From Allium sativum (lineage: Eukaryota; Streptophyta; Magnoliopsida; Asparagales; Amaryllidaceae), in NCBI GenBank assembly GCA_030737875.1, contig CM060909.1, positions 32,167,159 through 32,231,158 on the forward strand: a stretch of DNA of 64,000 bases, given 5' to 3'. The notes beneath the pieces are model-generated. The model was not told the origin of the DNA and searched no databases. It saw nothing but the letters and a program-made list of their open reading frames with translations. A program made the position numbers and the translations under genes. Positions 24,549-35,369 of this stretch are shown here, piece after piece. Within the stretch, counting starts at the first letter, position 1. Every line of letters starts with the position of its first letter.

Positions 24549-24919
24549 GTTCTCGGGGTGGGAATACCCAAGCTTGATCAGGATTCTGCTTTCATCGTGC
24601 TTAGAGCTTCTTAGATGTACTGCTTAATTTCGTAACTTTTCTACTATGGCTATGCTTTTGGGAATTATACTCTTTTCATGTTTATTGTACTCTGATGATT
24701 AGTACAAGACATAAATTTTAAGTTGATGTACTGGGTTTTATGTATTTCAGACTCATGATGTAACTATGTTTTGAACCGCAATGTTTTCTGCTTAATAAAG
24801 TTTTAAATTCTGCTGTTTATTTTATATATGTCTTGTAATATTTCTGTTTACCTATAACGCTTCATGAAACTTAATGCATTCTCTTATGAGTGACATTAAC
24901 GGACGTGGGTTGTCACACT

Positions 24920-24931
24920 TGGTATCAGAGC
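24920..24931 (+). promoter_or_regulatory. Primer binding site of gypsy-2
   Basis: TGGTATCAGAGC, tRNA-iMet complement, two bases after the LTR end. Confidence 0.9.
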
Positions 24932-25095
24932 TGAAGGTTACTAGATCGGATAAAAGATTTTGAAAAATGTTTTCAGAAAGGATTTAAAAGAAAGCATTTT
25001 CAAAAGAAAACTCTATTTGCAAAAACTTATTCCCCAAAACCATATAAAATATCTCTTGATTCTCCACTTGAGTCTCTTTTTCCTTTTCTTTTCAG

Positions 25096-26784
25096 CATGT
25101 CTGGGGAACCGATTCTTCCTGAAGGGTGTCCTCATTGCGGCATGGTTCCGTAGGCATGTTAAAACTACAACACGTATCGAAATGGAAAGAAGTGCCCAAC
25201 CTCCTCCTGTAGCCGCAATAGTTTCACCTCCAGCTAATTTTCTCTCAAGCTTAGTAAGGTTTTTTGTGCGATGGTGGCAGCTTTTGAGAGACTTGTTAGC
25301 ATGTTACACAAGGATGGTAAAAAGGATAATAAGTGAGTTAAGGCTAAGGAGCACAGCCTAAGGACAAGGAAAAAAAATGGTGGCTTAAGAAGGGAACATA
25401 GATGAAAGAAGGAGTGCCTAATAAAGTTCAAATAAAGGCAAGAAGAAATGTCATGAGCATTTTAGTCATTTGGTCAAGCAATAAAAGGAATAACGCTTGC
25501 AAAGTCGGAAACTACACTAGGGAGTGCCCGAAGAAGCAAGGATAAGGCCAAAGGGCAGGATCTTCTGGAGGGAAGATGCATGCTCTAGAGGCTGGTGTAT
25601 TAGATAAAGGTCGAAAAGTTTCAGTTGAAGGTTTGATTTCTCATTCCAATCATCCTATTAGAACTATTTTTTATTCGGGCGCTTCACATTCTTTTATATC
25701 TGATTCTGTAGCTGAGTCTCTGCACCTTAGTATTAGTATGGTTTCAGATCCCGTTGTTGACTCAAACCCCATTGGGGTCTCGGATCATCTTCTTGTGATT
25801 TGTCGGGGTTTGAGGATATCTATGTTAGGCATCAAGTTTGAATGTGATGCATATGTGCTTGGTTTCATGGAATATGGTTTAATTCTAGGGATGGATTGGC
25901 TAGCCATGTATGGTGCCATTCTGAATTGAGAGTGGAAGGTAGTTAGACTTTTGACTTGCCGTGAGAGGACCCTCGAGATTTCTTGTGACCCTAAAGAGTC
26001 TGTCATGCTTAGTTTCCTAAATTCGCTTGATGCATCTATCGATGATCTACAATCTGCACTAGTTGTCTGTGAGTATCATGATGTTTCTAAGGAGGATCGA
26101 GGCTTACCTCTAAGGGGCGAGATTGATTTCCATATACACTTGGTGGACAATGCAAAGCCAATTGCATTGCCTGTGCGCCACATGGCTCCAAGAGAAAGGA
26201 GGGAGCTTAGCAAGAAAGTAGGGAAACTACTTGAGAAAGGGTTTATTAGGCGAAGCATATTTGAATGGGGTGCTCCGGTAGTATTCGCAACTAAGGCGGA
26301 TGGTTCGCTTCGCTTATTTGTGGATTATAAAGAGTTGAATAAACTCACTAAAAGGAATAGGCACCTACTTCCGAGGATAGATGATATGTTTGAACAGCTA
26401 GTTGGTGCATCTGTTTTCTATCAATTGGACATGGCCATGGGGTTTCATTAGTTGAGGGTGGCCGAGGATAGTATAGACAAAACCGCTTTTAGAACTCTAG
26501 ATGGTTTCCTCGAGTGGCTCGTTATGCATTTTGGGTTGACGAATGCACCCGCCTATTTTTTTGATCTGATGAGTAGGGTGTTTCGGAGTTTCTAAATAAG
26601 TTCATCGTGGTTTTTGTTGAAGATATCTTGATTTTCTCGAAGAGCGAGGAAGAGCATGCCCGACATGTAAGGGGAGGTTTTGAAAACTCTTCATGTGCAC
26701 CGACTTAAGGCCAAATTCTCCAAATGTCATTTTTGGAGAAAGGAAGTGAGATTTCTAGGGCATGTAGTCTCTAAAGATGGGATA
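25096..26784 (+). pseudogene. gypsy-2 gag-pol, 5' part (to RT/RNase H junction)
   Basis: Gag opens MSGEP at about 25096, but only a few dozen residues and a degenerate zinc knuckle (ending ECPKKQG, about 25525) remain; the capsid domain is deleted. Protease follows at 25576: the active site reads FYSGASHSF where the family has FDSGA, so the catalytic Asp is lost. RT starts at about 26085 ([41 protein letters not shown]) and hits a TAG at 26449-26451, replacing the glutamine that normally follows GFH. Frameshifts follow near 26585 and 26670, the latter within the region of the FVDD motif, here altered to FVED. Gypsy-1 inserted after 26784, in the codons following HVVSKDGI; the gene resumes at 38686. 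Confidence 0.85.
26780..26784. repeat. Target-site duplication of gypsy-1, left copy
   Basis: GGATA, identical to 38681-38685. Removing gypsy-1 and one copy restores the continuity of the gypsy-2 pol reading frame at this point. Confidence 0.95.
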
Positions 26785-27016
26785 TGTAACACCCCGTGTA
26801 TTTTATAACAGTGAAATTCACAAATTAAAGTATAATAAATTTCAAATTAAAGTATTAAGGGAAACGGGATATGCCATTGCGTTCGTCTCGGAAAAATACG
26901 CGAAATAGAGTCCGAGTTTTCGAAAAACGGAGCCCGTATGACCAAATTATGGCCCGATGAAGTTTCAGAAAATTCAAATTTCGAAAACAGATTTGAATCT
27001 CAGCCCAATCAGAATA

Positions 27017-27034
27017 GGCGGGAAAATTCCCGCC
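27017..27034 (+). promoter_or_regulatory. Inverted pair of E2F-like sites, gypsy-1 5' LTR
   Basis: GGCGGGAAAATTCCCGCC. The right half contains ATTCCCGC and the reverse complement of the left half TTTCCCGC, both fitting the plant E2F consensus WTTSSCSS. The same dyad is at 35352, 40485 and 48136, each directly upstream of a GTCGAC array and of the expected TATA region. Confidence 0.55.
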
Positions 27035-27046
27035 CAAAACCACCAG

Positions 27047-27235
27047 GTCGACCTGGGGGTCGACCCTAGGGTCGACCTGCCAGGCCAGGTCGACCTGGGA
27101 GTCGACCTAGGTGTCGACCTGCCCAGGCAGGTCGACTCTAAAGTCGACCTGGGGGTCGACTGGGGAGTCGACCTGGGGGTCGACTGGGGAGTCGACCTAG
27201 GGGTCGACTGGGGAGTCGACCTGGCCCCTGAGCCA
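27047..27235. repeat. GTCGAC minisatellite, 14 sites, gypsy-1 5' LTR
   Basis: Fourteen GTCGAC hexamers spaced mostly by 5-12 bases, in ggtcgacctggg / agtcgacctagg / ggtcgactgggg units. The 3' LTR has nine. The extra sites here are repeats of a 24-bp unit pairing ggtcgactgggg with agtcgacctggg. Because the unit length is a multiple of three, long spurious open frames appear on both strands. Confidence 0.9.
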
Positions 27236-27400
27236 GGTCGAACCCAGCCCACCCTGGCTGGCCTAGTCTGTGTTTGGTCGATTTTCTGAGCCTTGCCTTG
27301 TCACTAGGGCTAGGTGTCAGCTCCTGGTTGGTCTCTCCTTTGAGCGAACGGCTATTATTGAACCAAGCTTCATCGACGGTCTAAATCGACTCACAAACTC

Positions 27401-27410
27401 TATAAAAAGG
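27401..27410 (+). promoter_or_regulatory. TATA box, gypsy-1 5' LTR
   Basis: TATAAAAAGG, about 370 bases after the E2F-like dyad; same site at 35688-35697 in the 3' LTR. Confidence 0.65.
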
Positions 27411-28433
27411 ACCTAAGACTAACCCTAATTCACTTAAAATAAATTGGAGATGAGACCGTCATGCTGCTGAGGAGAGACTGAGGATAGCCGTCAGAAATAG
27501 AGAGACAATTAGGGGATAAATCAAAAGCTTAAAGCAACGTTAATCAAATTAAACCAACGCCTACAACAAAGGTTAGCATCTCCAAATTCAGAATTCAGAT
27601 TCCTGAATTGAAGATTCGTCATACGTTGTAAGTAGAGTGCTATTCCGATGTGAATTAAAAAATTGTGTTGATTTGTGTAAAGTAAGAAATGGAATTGTGG
27701 CGATAATAATCTATTATTTGTATGTTGCTTTGATGCTAAACGATTTGGGAATATTATGGTATACGATTGGATATCTGCAAGTACGCGATTTGCGTTGGAA
27801 GTTAACAACGAAATAGAATTGTGGCGATAATAACCTATATTTGTATGTTATTTTGATTCTAAACGATTTGGCAATGCTATGGTGTACGATTGGATTCATA
27901 CAAGTATATGGTTTATGTTGACAACCACATGTTGTGGAATTTTAATTGGGATTCATGCAAACATATGATTCATATTGTAAACTACATGTTTATGGTAGTT
28001 ATTTACAACACCCATTTGATAATTACAAGTATATGATTCATGTTGAAAATAACAACTATATGTTGTAATAGTTTATTTGAAATTCATGCAAGTATATGAT
28101 TTATTGTTATGCCAACATGATGTATAATTTTATGGTCATCTTTAGTGTAATTTGATCCACTTAAGTATTATGATTCATATGAAGGTTATGTTGGAATTGA
28201 CATCATAGTTCAAGTATAAAAATCATGATTTTGTGATAGTGACAAAAGCAAGCGTCTTTGTAAGCTTGTATTAATTTTATGAACATGACTAAACTATGTT
28301 TGCTATTATGCCTAGTTGGAAACATGTTTTTAGGCTTATGTTGTTACCATAATCATATGATAATATATTTGACACATAAGTTACATTAGAATTACACTAG
28401 AATTACTTACAAGTTGCATAGATAAGATAAAAA

Positions 28434-28650
28434 CCATGATTATATGAATAGTAGGATTCATGTTCAATTATGTTTATGCCATGACTATATGAATAGAAGG
28501 ACTCATGTTCAATTATGATTATGCCTTAATTATATGATTAGAATGGTTCATGTTTAAGTACTATTTATGCCATGACTACATGAATAGAATGATTCATGTT
28601 TTATTTATACCATGATTATGTGAATAGAATGATTTATGTTTAAGTATTGC
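28434..28650. repeat. Five-unit 40-46 bp tandem repeat in gypsy-1 LTR
   Basis: Units starting ccatgattatatgaatag at 28434, 28479, 28524, 28570 and 28610, each containing a ga(t/c)tcatgtt core. Present in both LTRs (from about 36720 in the 3' copy). Confidence 0.75.
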
Positions 28651-29045
28651 TTATATTATATGTTGTTACAATTGCAAGTTCACATGTGCCTACCTTATGT
28701 TAATTGAACCGTTATGTTGCAAGTTCATGCGTTCACACTCCCCTTTTTATGTTACCTTATAAACACCATGTTATAAGCCTCCCCTTTTCATATGGCTAAA
28801 TTGGGTTTAAGTGTTAAACCCAACACACCTCACATTGGAGCGAACGTATAAAACGGGGGTAATGACGTTTGGGCTAAAATATAGAACATATGTGTTGGCA
28901 TGTTTGACGCATGCCAACAACTTTGAAAAACAATTAAGTGGCATAAATAAATCTTAATCAATAAAGATGAATTTGAATAATGGGCCGCAAATATTTACAT
29001 ATAAAAAGAAAAGAGACAAAATATGTAAATGTAGAAAATACGATG

Positions 29046-29255
29046 TGTTTAACCCGAGGTTGGATTGAGTTGTGATGTAAACCTGCCCGGAACCGCCCGG
29101 CTGTCCAGTAGTCACAACAATACCTATCCAATGTGGGAGGTTAAACACAGAGCCCAATAAGGACCCGAGGTTAGACTGAGTTGTGGCGTAAGACTGCCCG
29201 GACCCAACCGGCAACAGGCAGCCAAAACAATACCTGTCTAATGTGAGAGGTTGAG
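29046..29255 (+). ncRNA. Twin RNA hairpins in gypsy-1 5' LTR leader
   Basis: Unit 1: TGTTTAACC (29046) pairs with GGTTAAACA (29139), then TTGGAT with ATCCAA, then GTTGTGA with TCACAAC, then a GC-rich tip. Unit 2 (about 29163-29255): TTAGAC with GTCTAA, GTTGTGG with a partly decayed partner that is ccacaac in the 3' LTR. The same linkers (cgagg, tgtgagagg) as in gypsy-2. Confidence 0.6.
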
Positions 29256-29508
29256 GCTTTAATAAGACAATTAAGGCTGAGTCAGGATTGATAGGATTAA
29301 GTAAATTATATTAATACTTAATCAAAATGGAACATGCTAAACTAAACAGATTGATTGGGGGTTAGGTTCATAAAACACTTAACCAACTTAGCATGTTGGC
29401 TAGAAATAGAAAACCTAGTAGTGGGGGACCCTTTTCAACAGTAACCCTACAAGGCGTATCATGATACCCTGAAACTAGGAAGGGTGGGGCACGATTACTG
29501 GGCTGACT

Positions 29509-30008
29509 GTAAGAGGTCAAATCGACGGCGGTGGTGCAACAGTGTAGGTTCTAACGGGGTGCGGACGTGCACACACTCCGGCGCAGAAAAATATGGCACT
29601 GGGCACCAGTAGCATACCTGTGCATTCTAGGATTGTGTCGGGCCGCCACCATGGGACTTGATACACCCCATGGTGGGACCAGCATAGGTAACTACAACAT
29701 CGGGGGCCGTAAGACACATGTAACTATGCGAGTAGGAGCCGATCATCAAAAAGAAAATGGATCACTTCACCCTGATTATGGGGTGCCTGTTGGGAACTAG
29801 TTTATATGGGTACAGAGATTAATATGGGGTACGATAGTATATTCGACCCTAGACAACTTAACTAAGTTTATGGTGCTTTCCCATTTCTAGTTTATACTTA
29901 TCATACCCAGTTCTTTATTCATAGACTGAATAGTCCTAGACTTACTCAGGCTTTTATGTCTGACTCTACTTTTCTTTCGTCTTCTTTTCTTCCGTGCCCC
30001 CCCCCCAG
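29509..30008 (+). other. Candidate leader intron in gypsy-1 5' LTR
   Basis: gggctgactGTAAGAG ... tcttttcttccgtgcccccccccccAG, 500 bases. The corresponding pair in the 3' LTR is 37794-38291. Both borders are conserved in the gypsy-2 and solo LTRs although the sequence between them is not. Confidence 0.35.
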
Positions 30009-30399
30009 GTCCACGGGGAGGGAATACCGCAGCTTGACCAGCCTTCATATCCAGCTTGAAGAGAAAGAATGTATTGCTTGGATCTTTTCGTTTTTGGACT
30101 ATGGCATTGGACAGCAATTATGGGACTTTTGCGGTTTATTTATGTTTTCTTTATGCTTCTTTAAATAATGTAATCAAGACAGTTATGAAGATGTTATGTT
30201 TTAGGAAAGTATTGTAAGACAATTATGGTATAGTTGGTGTAACACGTATTTTAATGAAATAAAAGTTGTTGTTTTCCGCTGTTCAAAAATATGTGTTATT
30301 ATATCTGTCTTGTATATCTGTGATTTATACTTATAAACCTCCACCAAAATTAGGGCATTCCCTTTGAGAGTGACCCTAACGGAGGTGGGGTGTTTCACT

Positions 30400-30411
30400 T
30401 GGTATCAGAGC
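30400..30411 (+). promoter_or_regulatory. Primer binding site of gypsy-1
   Basis: TGGTATCAGAGC, two bases after the LTR end at 30397. Confidence 0.92.
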
Positions 30412-30585
30412 ATAGGTTTACCAGATAAGATAAAAAGTTTTGAAAATTTATTTTTCAAAAAGAAATTTAAAGAAGCATTTTTTAAACGATAAAATGTTAT
30501 TTTATTTTAAAAGGCAAAGTCCCCCCCCAAAGCCATAGGTACTATCTCTTATCCTTCGTTTTGAATCTATCCTTTCTGTTTCAGC

Positions 30586-33500
30586 ATGTCTGGAGACCTT
30601 ACTCCCCAGCTGCTGACACTTTCACTCCTCCTCCTCCTCCACGTGAACCAACAAGTGGAAGAGTCCCAGAATAAGAAGACGAATAATAGTCAAACAAGAA
30701 AGGATCGTAACAGTAATGACAAGAAACGTGAGAAAAGGAAATGTTATTTCTGCGGAATTTTGGGACATCTGGAGGGAGACTGCAGGAAGAAGAAGAGGAG
30801 GATGAGTTCTACTTGCTTTCAGTGTAGGGAGACAAGCCACTGGGCTAGGGACAGCCCAAAGAAGAAGGAGACAAAGGCAGAAAGCTCTCAAGGGAAGAAA
30901 GAGGGTTTACAGCCTAAGAAGACAGACTTCAAGAAGGGCGGGAAAGACAACAAGTCCCAAGAGAAGAGGAAGTGTAAATTCTATGGCAAAGTGGGGCACT
31001 TAGTAAAAGATTTCCGGAAAAAGAAGGCCAAGATGAATGGTGGGTGTTTTTCTTGCGGTGAGATAGGCCACATGGCTAAGGACTGCCAAAAGAAACGAGG
31101 ACAGGGGCAGAGGGCTGGATCCACCTCAGGGGCACAAGTTCATGTGCTAGAGGCGCCACCTCTGCAACAGCGAGGTATAAATACTTCTGTAGAAAGTGTA
31201 GTTTATTTTTATGATCACCCCATTCGCACTTTATTTGATTCTGGCGCATCACACTCCTTTATCTCGTCTGCTTTAGTAGAATCTCTGCACCTAAAAACTA
31301 GTATGGTAGAGGACCCCTTAATTGTTTCAAACCCAATTGGGGGCCCAGCTCATTTGTCTATGATCTGTTTAGGATTGAAAATTTCTATTCTAAGCGTAGA
31401 ATTTAAATGTAGTACCTCTGTTTTGGGCTTTTCGGAACATGGTTTGATTTTGGGCATGGATTGGCTATCCAGTAATGGGGTCATCCTTGATTGTGAGAAA
31501 AGGGTTGTTAGGCTCCTAACCCAGCTCGGTAATACTTTGGAAATTTCTTGTAATCCCTTATATGCGGTTATGCTTAGTTACCTTGAATCGCTAGATGCCT
31601 CCGTTGAAAATTTGCAATCGGTTAGAGTGGTCCGGGAATATCCGGATGTCTTCGAAGAGGTGAAGGGCTTGCCTCCGAAGCGGGAGATAGACTTCCGCAT
31701 ATACCTTGTAGATAATGCAAAGCCCGTTGCGTTGCCCGTTAGACACATGACTCCACGGGAAAGGAAAGAACTCAGTAAACAGATTAAAGAGCTTCTAGAA
31801 AAGGGGTTCATTAGGAGGAGAATTTCAGAATGGGGCGCTCCAGTGGTGTTCGCTACAAAGGTAGATGGTTCACTCCATCTATGTGTTGACTATAGGGAGC
31901 TCAACAAGCTAACGAAAAAGAATAGGCACCCTCTCCCCAGAATTGACGATCTGTTTGATCAGCTTGTAGGAGAGTCTGTTTTCTCCCAACTCGATTTAGC
32001 GACTGGTTTTCATTAGCTAAGGGTGGCTGAAGATAGTATCGATAAAACGGCATTCAGAACCCCAGACGGCTTCTTTGAATGATTTGTCATGCCTTTCGGC
32101 TTGACAAATGCACCTACTTACTTCGTGGACCTAATGAGTAGGGTATTCAGAGATTTCCTCAATAAGTTCGTAATGGTCTTCGTAGACGATATCCTTATCT
32201 TCTCAAAGAATGAAGAGGAACATGCTCAGCACTTGAGGGCAATAATGGAAACTCTGCGAGTCCATCAGCTAAAAGCCAAATTCTCCAAATTCCACTTTTG
32301 GAGAGAAGAAGTGAGGTTCCTTGGGCACATAGTATCCAAACAAGGGTTAGCAGTGGACCCTGCAAAGGTAGTGGCGGTACAGGATTGGAAGACACCAAGG
32401 AATGCAACTGAGGTCCGAAGTTTTCTAGGACTAGCAGGTTTCTATCGAAAGTTCGTAAAGGATTTTGCGAAAATCTCAGCTCCGCTCACAAAGTTGACCA
32501 AGAAGAATCTAGTGTTCAATTGGGACTTGGATTGCGAGTTTGCTTTCCAGCGACTGAAAAGGGCTCTTACAACAGCCCCAGTTTTGACGTTGCCAGATGG
32601 AAGCAAGATGTTCACAGTTTATACGGATGCATGTGGGACAGGGCTAGGCGCCGTCTTAATGCAAGAAGGAAGGGTAGTAGCTTATGGCAGGAGACAATTG
32701 AAAGTGCACGAAAAGAACTACCCGACCCACGATCTTGAGTTAGCTACCATCGTCTTTGCACTCAAGTCTTGGCGACACTATCTCCTAGGTGAGAAGTTTG
32801 AACTTTACACTGACCATAAATCGTTGAAATACCTTTTCTCGCAGAAGGACCTTAACTTGAGGCAACAGAGGTGGATGGAGTTTCTTGCCTCGTATGATTT
32901 CGAGATCTCCTATACTCCGGGCAAAGGTAACGTAGTGGAAGACGCGTCGAGCCGAAAGAAACTGACCCTAAGCCCGCTGTTTGTTGAGAGACAAAGCCTA
33001 GAGTTTATAGCCAGCTTCGACTTTAGGCCTTCCTCCGATATTGTACCAGGCTTGCTAGCATCTCTCGAAGTACGGCCGACTTTAGTGGACTCGATAGGGA
33101 CAACACAACGTGAGGACCCTCAGCTTGTGGAGACGATTGATAGGCTAATTAGGGGTGAGACTTCAAGTCACCTCAACAGATACTCCATCGACGATAAGGG
33201 TTGGCTAAGGCGAGACGGAAGACTATGCGTCCCACAGACAAGGGATTTAGTAAAGAAGGTTCTCGAGGAAGCACATCACTCCAAGATGACGATACACCCA
33301 GGCGGCGATAAAATGTACAAGGACATAAAAAGAACTTTCTTTTGGAACGGCATGAAGAAGGACGTGGCAGAATTCGTCTCTAAGTGTATGGTGTGCCAAC
33401 AGGTTAAGGCGGAACAGAAAAAGCCTGGCGGTCTGCTACATCCTCTAGAGGTCCCACAGTGGAAGTGGGATAGCATCTCAATGGACTTCATCGATGGGCT

Positions 33501-34656
33501 GCCTAGGTCTAGGAGAGGCAACACTAGCATTTGGGTAATAGTGGATAGGCTTACTAAAAGCGCCCACTTTTTACCCGTCAAAAGTAAAAGAACTGCCTCA
33601 TCCCTAGCATCTCTTTACCTCAAGGAAATCGTTCGGCTCCATGGAATACCATCCAGCATTGTTAGTGACCGAGACCCTATCGTCACCAGTGAGTTTTGGC
33701 GGAGTCTGCAAGAAGCGGTAGGCACATAGTTATGCTTGAGCACAGCCTATCATCCCCAAACCGACGGCCAAACAGAAAGAGTGAACAGAGTTTTGGAGGA
33801 CCTTCTAAGACTGTGCGTCCTTGACTTCGGAGGGACATGGGAAGACCATCTTCCTTTGGTGGAATTTGCCTACAACAACAGCTATCAAGCAACCATCGGA
33901 ATGGCGCCCTTCGAAGCTTTATATGGAAGACCGTGTTGATCACCCACTTGTTGGTGGGAGTCTACTGATAAGCTCGTACTTGGACCAGATATGATCCGAG
34001 AGACTTCAGAAAAAGTAGACTTAATACGAAGAAGGATGAAGACGGCCCAAGACAGACAAAAGTCCTACGCCGACAAGAGGAGGACCGACCTTGAATTTGA
34101 GGTTGGGGACAGAGTTTTTCTTAAGGTATCTCTGCTAAGGAATGTTGGTCGTTTTGGAACCACAGGAAAGCTAGCACCAAGGTTCGTACGGCTATTCCCT
34201 ATCATTGAGAAAATTGGGAAAATGGCCTATAGATTAGAGCTACCCGAAAAATTGGCCGGAGTTCACAACGTCTTTCACGTTTCACATCTCCGAAAATGTC
34301 TACATGAGTCTGCTGAAGTGGTAGAGCCAAATATCCTAGAAGAAGCTGAAGTGGAACACGAAGCAACCATAAGGAAAGTTCCAACCCGCATATTAGGAAT
34401 GGAAGTGAAGAAGCTACGCAACCGCGAAGTCAAGCTCGTCAAAGTTCAGTGGACCGACGCCGAAGGAGATGCAACTTGGGAAACTGAAGCTAGAATATGC
34501 GCTGCCTACCCTTTTCTTTTCGAGGGTACATCTTTGATCTTTCCTTTTTCCTTAAGTTGCGCTTTTATCTATCTTTTTAGGTATATCTCCTTGACCTTAT
34601 CTTTTAGGAAGAAACCCTTTGGATGGAAACATGTAATTGAAACATGTTATGGATGA
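30586..34656 (+). pseudogene. gypsy-1 Gag-Pol polyprotein (chromovirus), four nonsense codons, no capsid
   Basis: One reading frame with no frameshift after the knuckles, stopped at 32014 (TAG), 32080 (TGA), 33727 (TAG) and 33937 (TGA). Order: start MSGD; four CCHC-type zinc knuckles at residues about 53-165 (the first and fourth intact, the second lacks its last Cys, the third has CKFY and a final Phe); aspartic protease FDSGASHSF at about 217-225; RT with DYRELNKL and FVDD at about 532-535; RNase H ([10 protein letters not shown] near 32620); integrase with HHCC zinc finger (33271-33400), DFIDGL, SDRDP and TDGQTERVNR supplying D, D and E; and a C-terminal chromodomain-like region (34375-34520, KLVKVQWTDAEGDATWETE). 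The capsid domain of Gag, usually over 200 residues before the knuckles, is missing. Chromodomain and knuckle pattern indicate the Tekay lineage. It replicates (when complete) in cytoplasmic particles and integrates via the nucleus. Confidence 0.95.
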
Positions 34657-35103
34657 TGACTGCAAGTGGTTGCAAATGATTGCTAGGGTTGCTCGTGGTT
34701 GCATATACACACACAATCTAGGTTTTAGATCGGTTCAATCACTTCATATTGCATATGCATATATGTTTGCATTCGTATATGGTTGAACTTTAATGTGTTG
34801 TCATATGGATGTTGCATTTGTATGAATGATTGTGCACTCATGTAGAATCATGAATAGGAGGATTTGCATACATAATGGATTCATAGCACTTACATAATTC
34901 GCATTAAGGAGGTCAACTGAATCAGTAGACCGCCTGATTTTGCATTAGATAAGTACATGTACACACACACTTCGCATATTATCATGAAGCATTAGAAGTC
35001 TTTTAAGGACAATGGATGCTCGTGTTTGATAGATGAGTAGATGGATGTTTGGATGTTAGGATGTACATTCTTCCTGAACTTGAAGATTTCGAGACGAAAT
35101 CCT
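34657..35103 (+). other. 3' untranslated region of gypsy-1
   Basis: Non-coding sequence between pol and the purine tract. A related 3' region lies after the gypsy-2 pol (39566-40190), sharing gtaaacatgt..gaaacatgttatg and the tgaatcagtagaccgcct block. Confidence 0.7.
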
Positions 35104-35119
35104 TTTAAGTAGGGGAGAA
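35104..35119 (+). promoter_or_regulatory. Polypurine tract of gypsy-1
   Basis: ttaagtaggggagaa immediately before TGTAACACC; preceded by gagacgaaat, the extended chromovirus form. Confidence 0.85.
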
Positions 35120-35351
35120 TGTAACACCCCGTGTATTTTATAACAGTTAAATTCACAAATTAAAGTATAATAAATTTCAAATTAAAGTATTAAGGGAAAC
35201 GGGATATGCCATTACGTTCGTCTCGAAAAAATACGCGAAATAGAGTCCGAGTTTTCGGAAAACGGAGCCCGTATGACCAAATTATGGCCCGATGAAGTTT
35301 CAGAAAATTCAAATTTCGAAAATAGATTTGAATCTCAGCCCAATCAGAGTA

Positions 35352-35369
35352 GGCGGGAAAATTCCCGCC
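35352..35369 (+). promoter_or_regulatory. Inverted pair of E2F-like sites, gypsy-1 3' LTR
   Basis: Identical to the dyad at 27017-27034. Confidence 0.55.

Larger units (their letters stand above)
22453..24917 (+). mobile_element. 5' LTR of gypsy-2 (first 430 bp missing)
   Basis: Aligns end to end with 40659-43123 without net length change (2465 bases each), ending gtgggttgtcaca just before the primer site. The first 430 bases of the LTR (40229-40658 in the 3' copy), containing the E2F-like sites and the GTCGAC array, are absent because the Tat-like element lies at the break. Two tandem hairpins (23341-23555) and the leader splice-like signals (23938, 24548) are present. The Cys-rich frame near 22831-23091 is also in the 3' LTR but only because LTRs are duplicates. 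Confidence 0.88.
26785..30397 (+). mobile_element. gypsy-1 5' LTR (3.6 kb)
   Basis: TGTAACACC...GGTGTTTCA, flanked by GGATA on the left and the primer site on the right. Nearly identical to 35120-38680; the main difference is an array expansion (14 versus 9 GTCGAC sites). Order inside: conserved GCCATTGCGTTCGTCTCG block (26870), E2F-like dyad (27017), GTCGAC array (27047), TATA box (27401), short leader, a five-unit 45-bp repeat (28434), twin hairpins (29046), candidate intron (29509-30008), primer site. The high LTR similarity points to a comparatively young insertion. Confidence 0.95.

Noticed and set aside
24920..24931. tRNA-like TGGTATCAGAGC sequences as tRNA genes
   Set aside because: Only the 12-base primer complement is present; no cloverleaf or internal promoter boxes around it. 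The same holds for 30400, 5270 and 57510.
26957..27289. Long open frames on both strands of the GTCGAC array (VDLGVD-type and STPRSTPQ-type repeats)
   Set aside because: The repeat unit is a multiple of three, so frames stay open by chance; the 3' LTR copy differs in unit number and other families lack the frame.
30622..30891. Minus-strand 89-codon frame with a hydrophobic look
   Set aside because: It is the antisense of the gypsy-1 zinc-knuckle coding sequence.
30586..34656. Endogenous pararetrovirus (caulimovirus-like) origin
   Set aside because: Presence of integrase, chromodomain, LTRs, a purine tract and a target duplication makes it a Ty3/gypsy retrotransposon.
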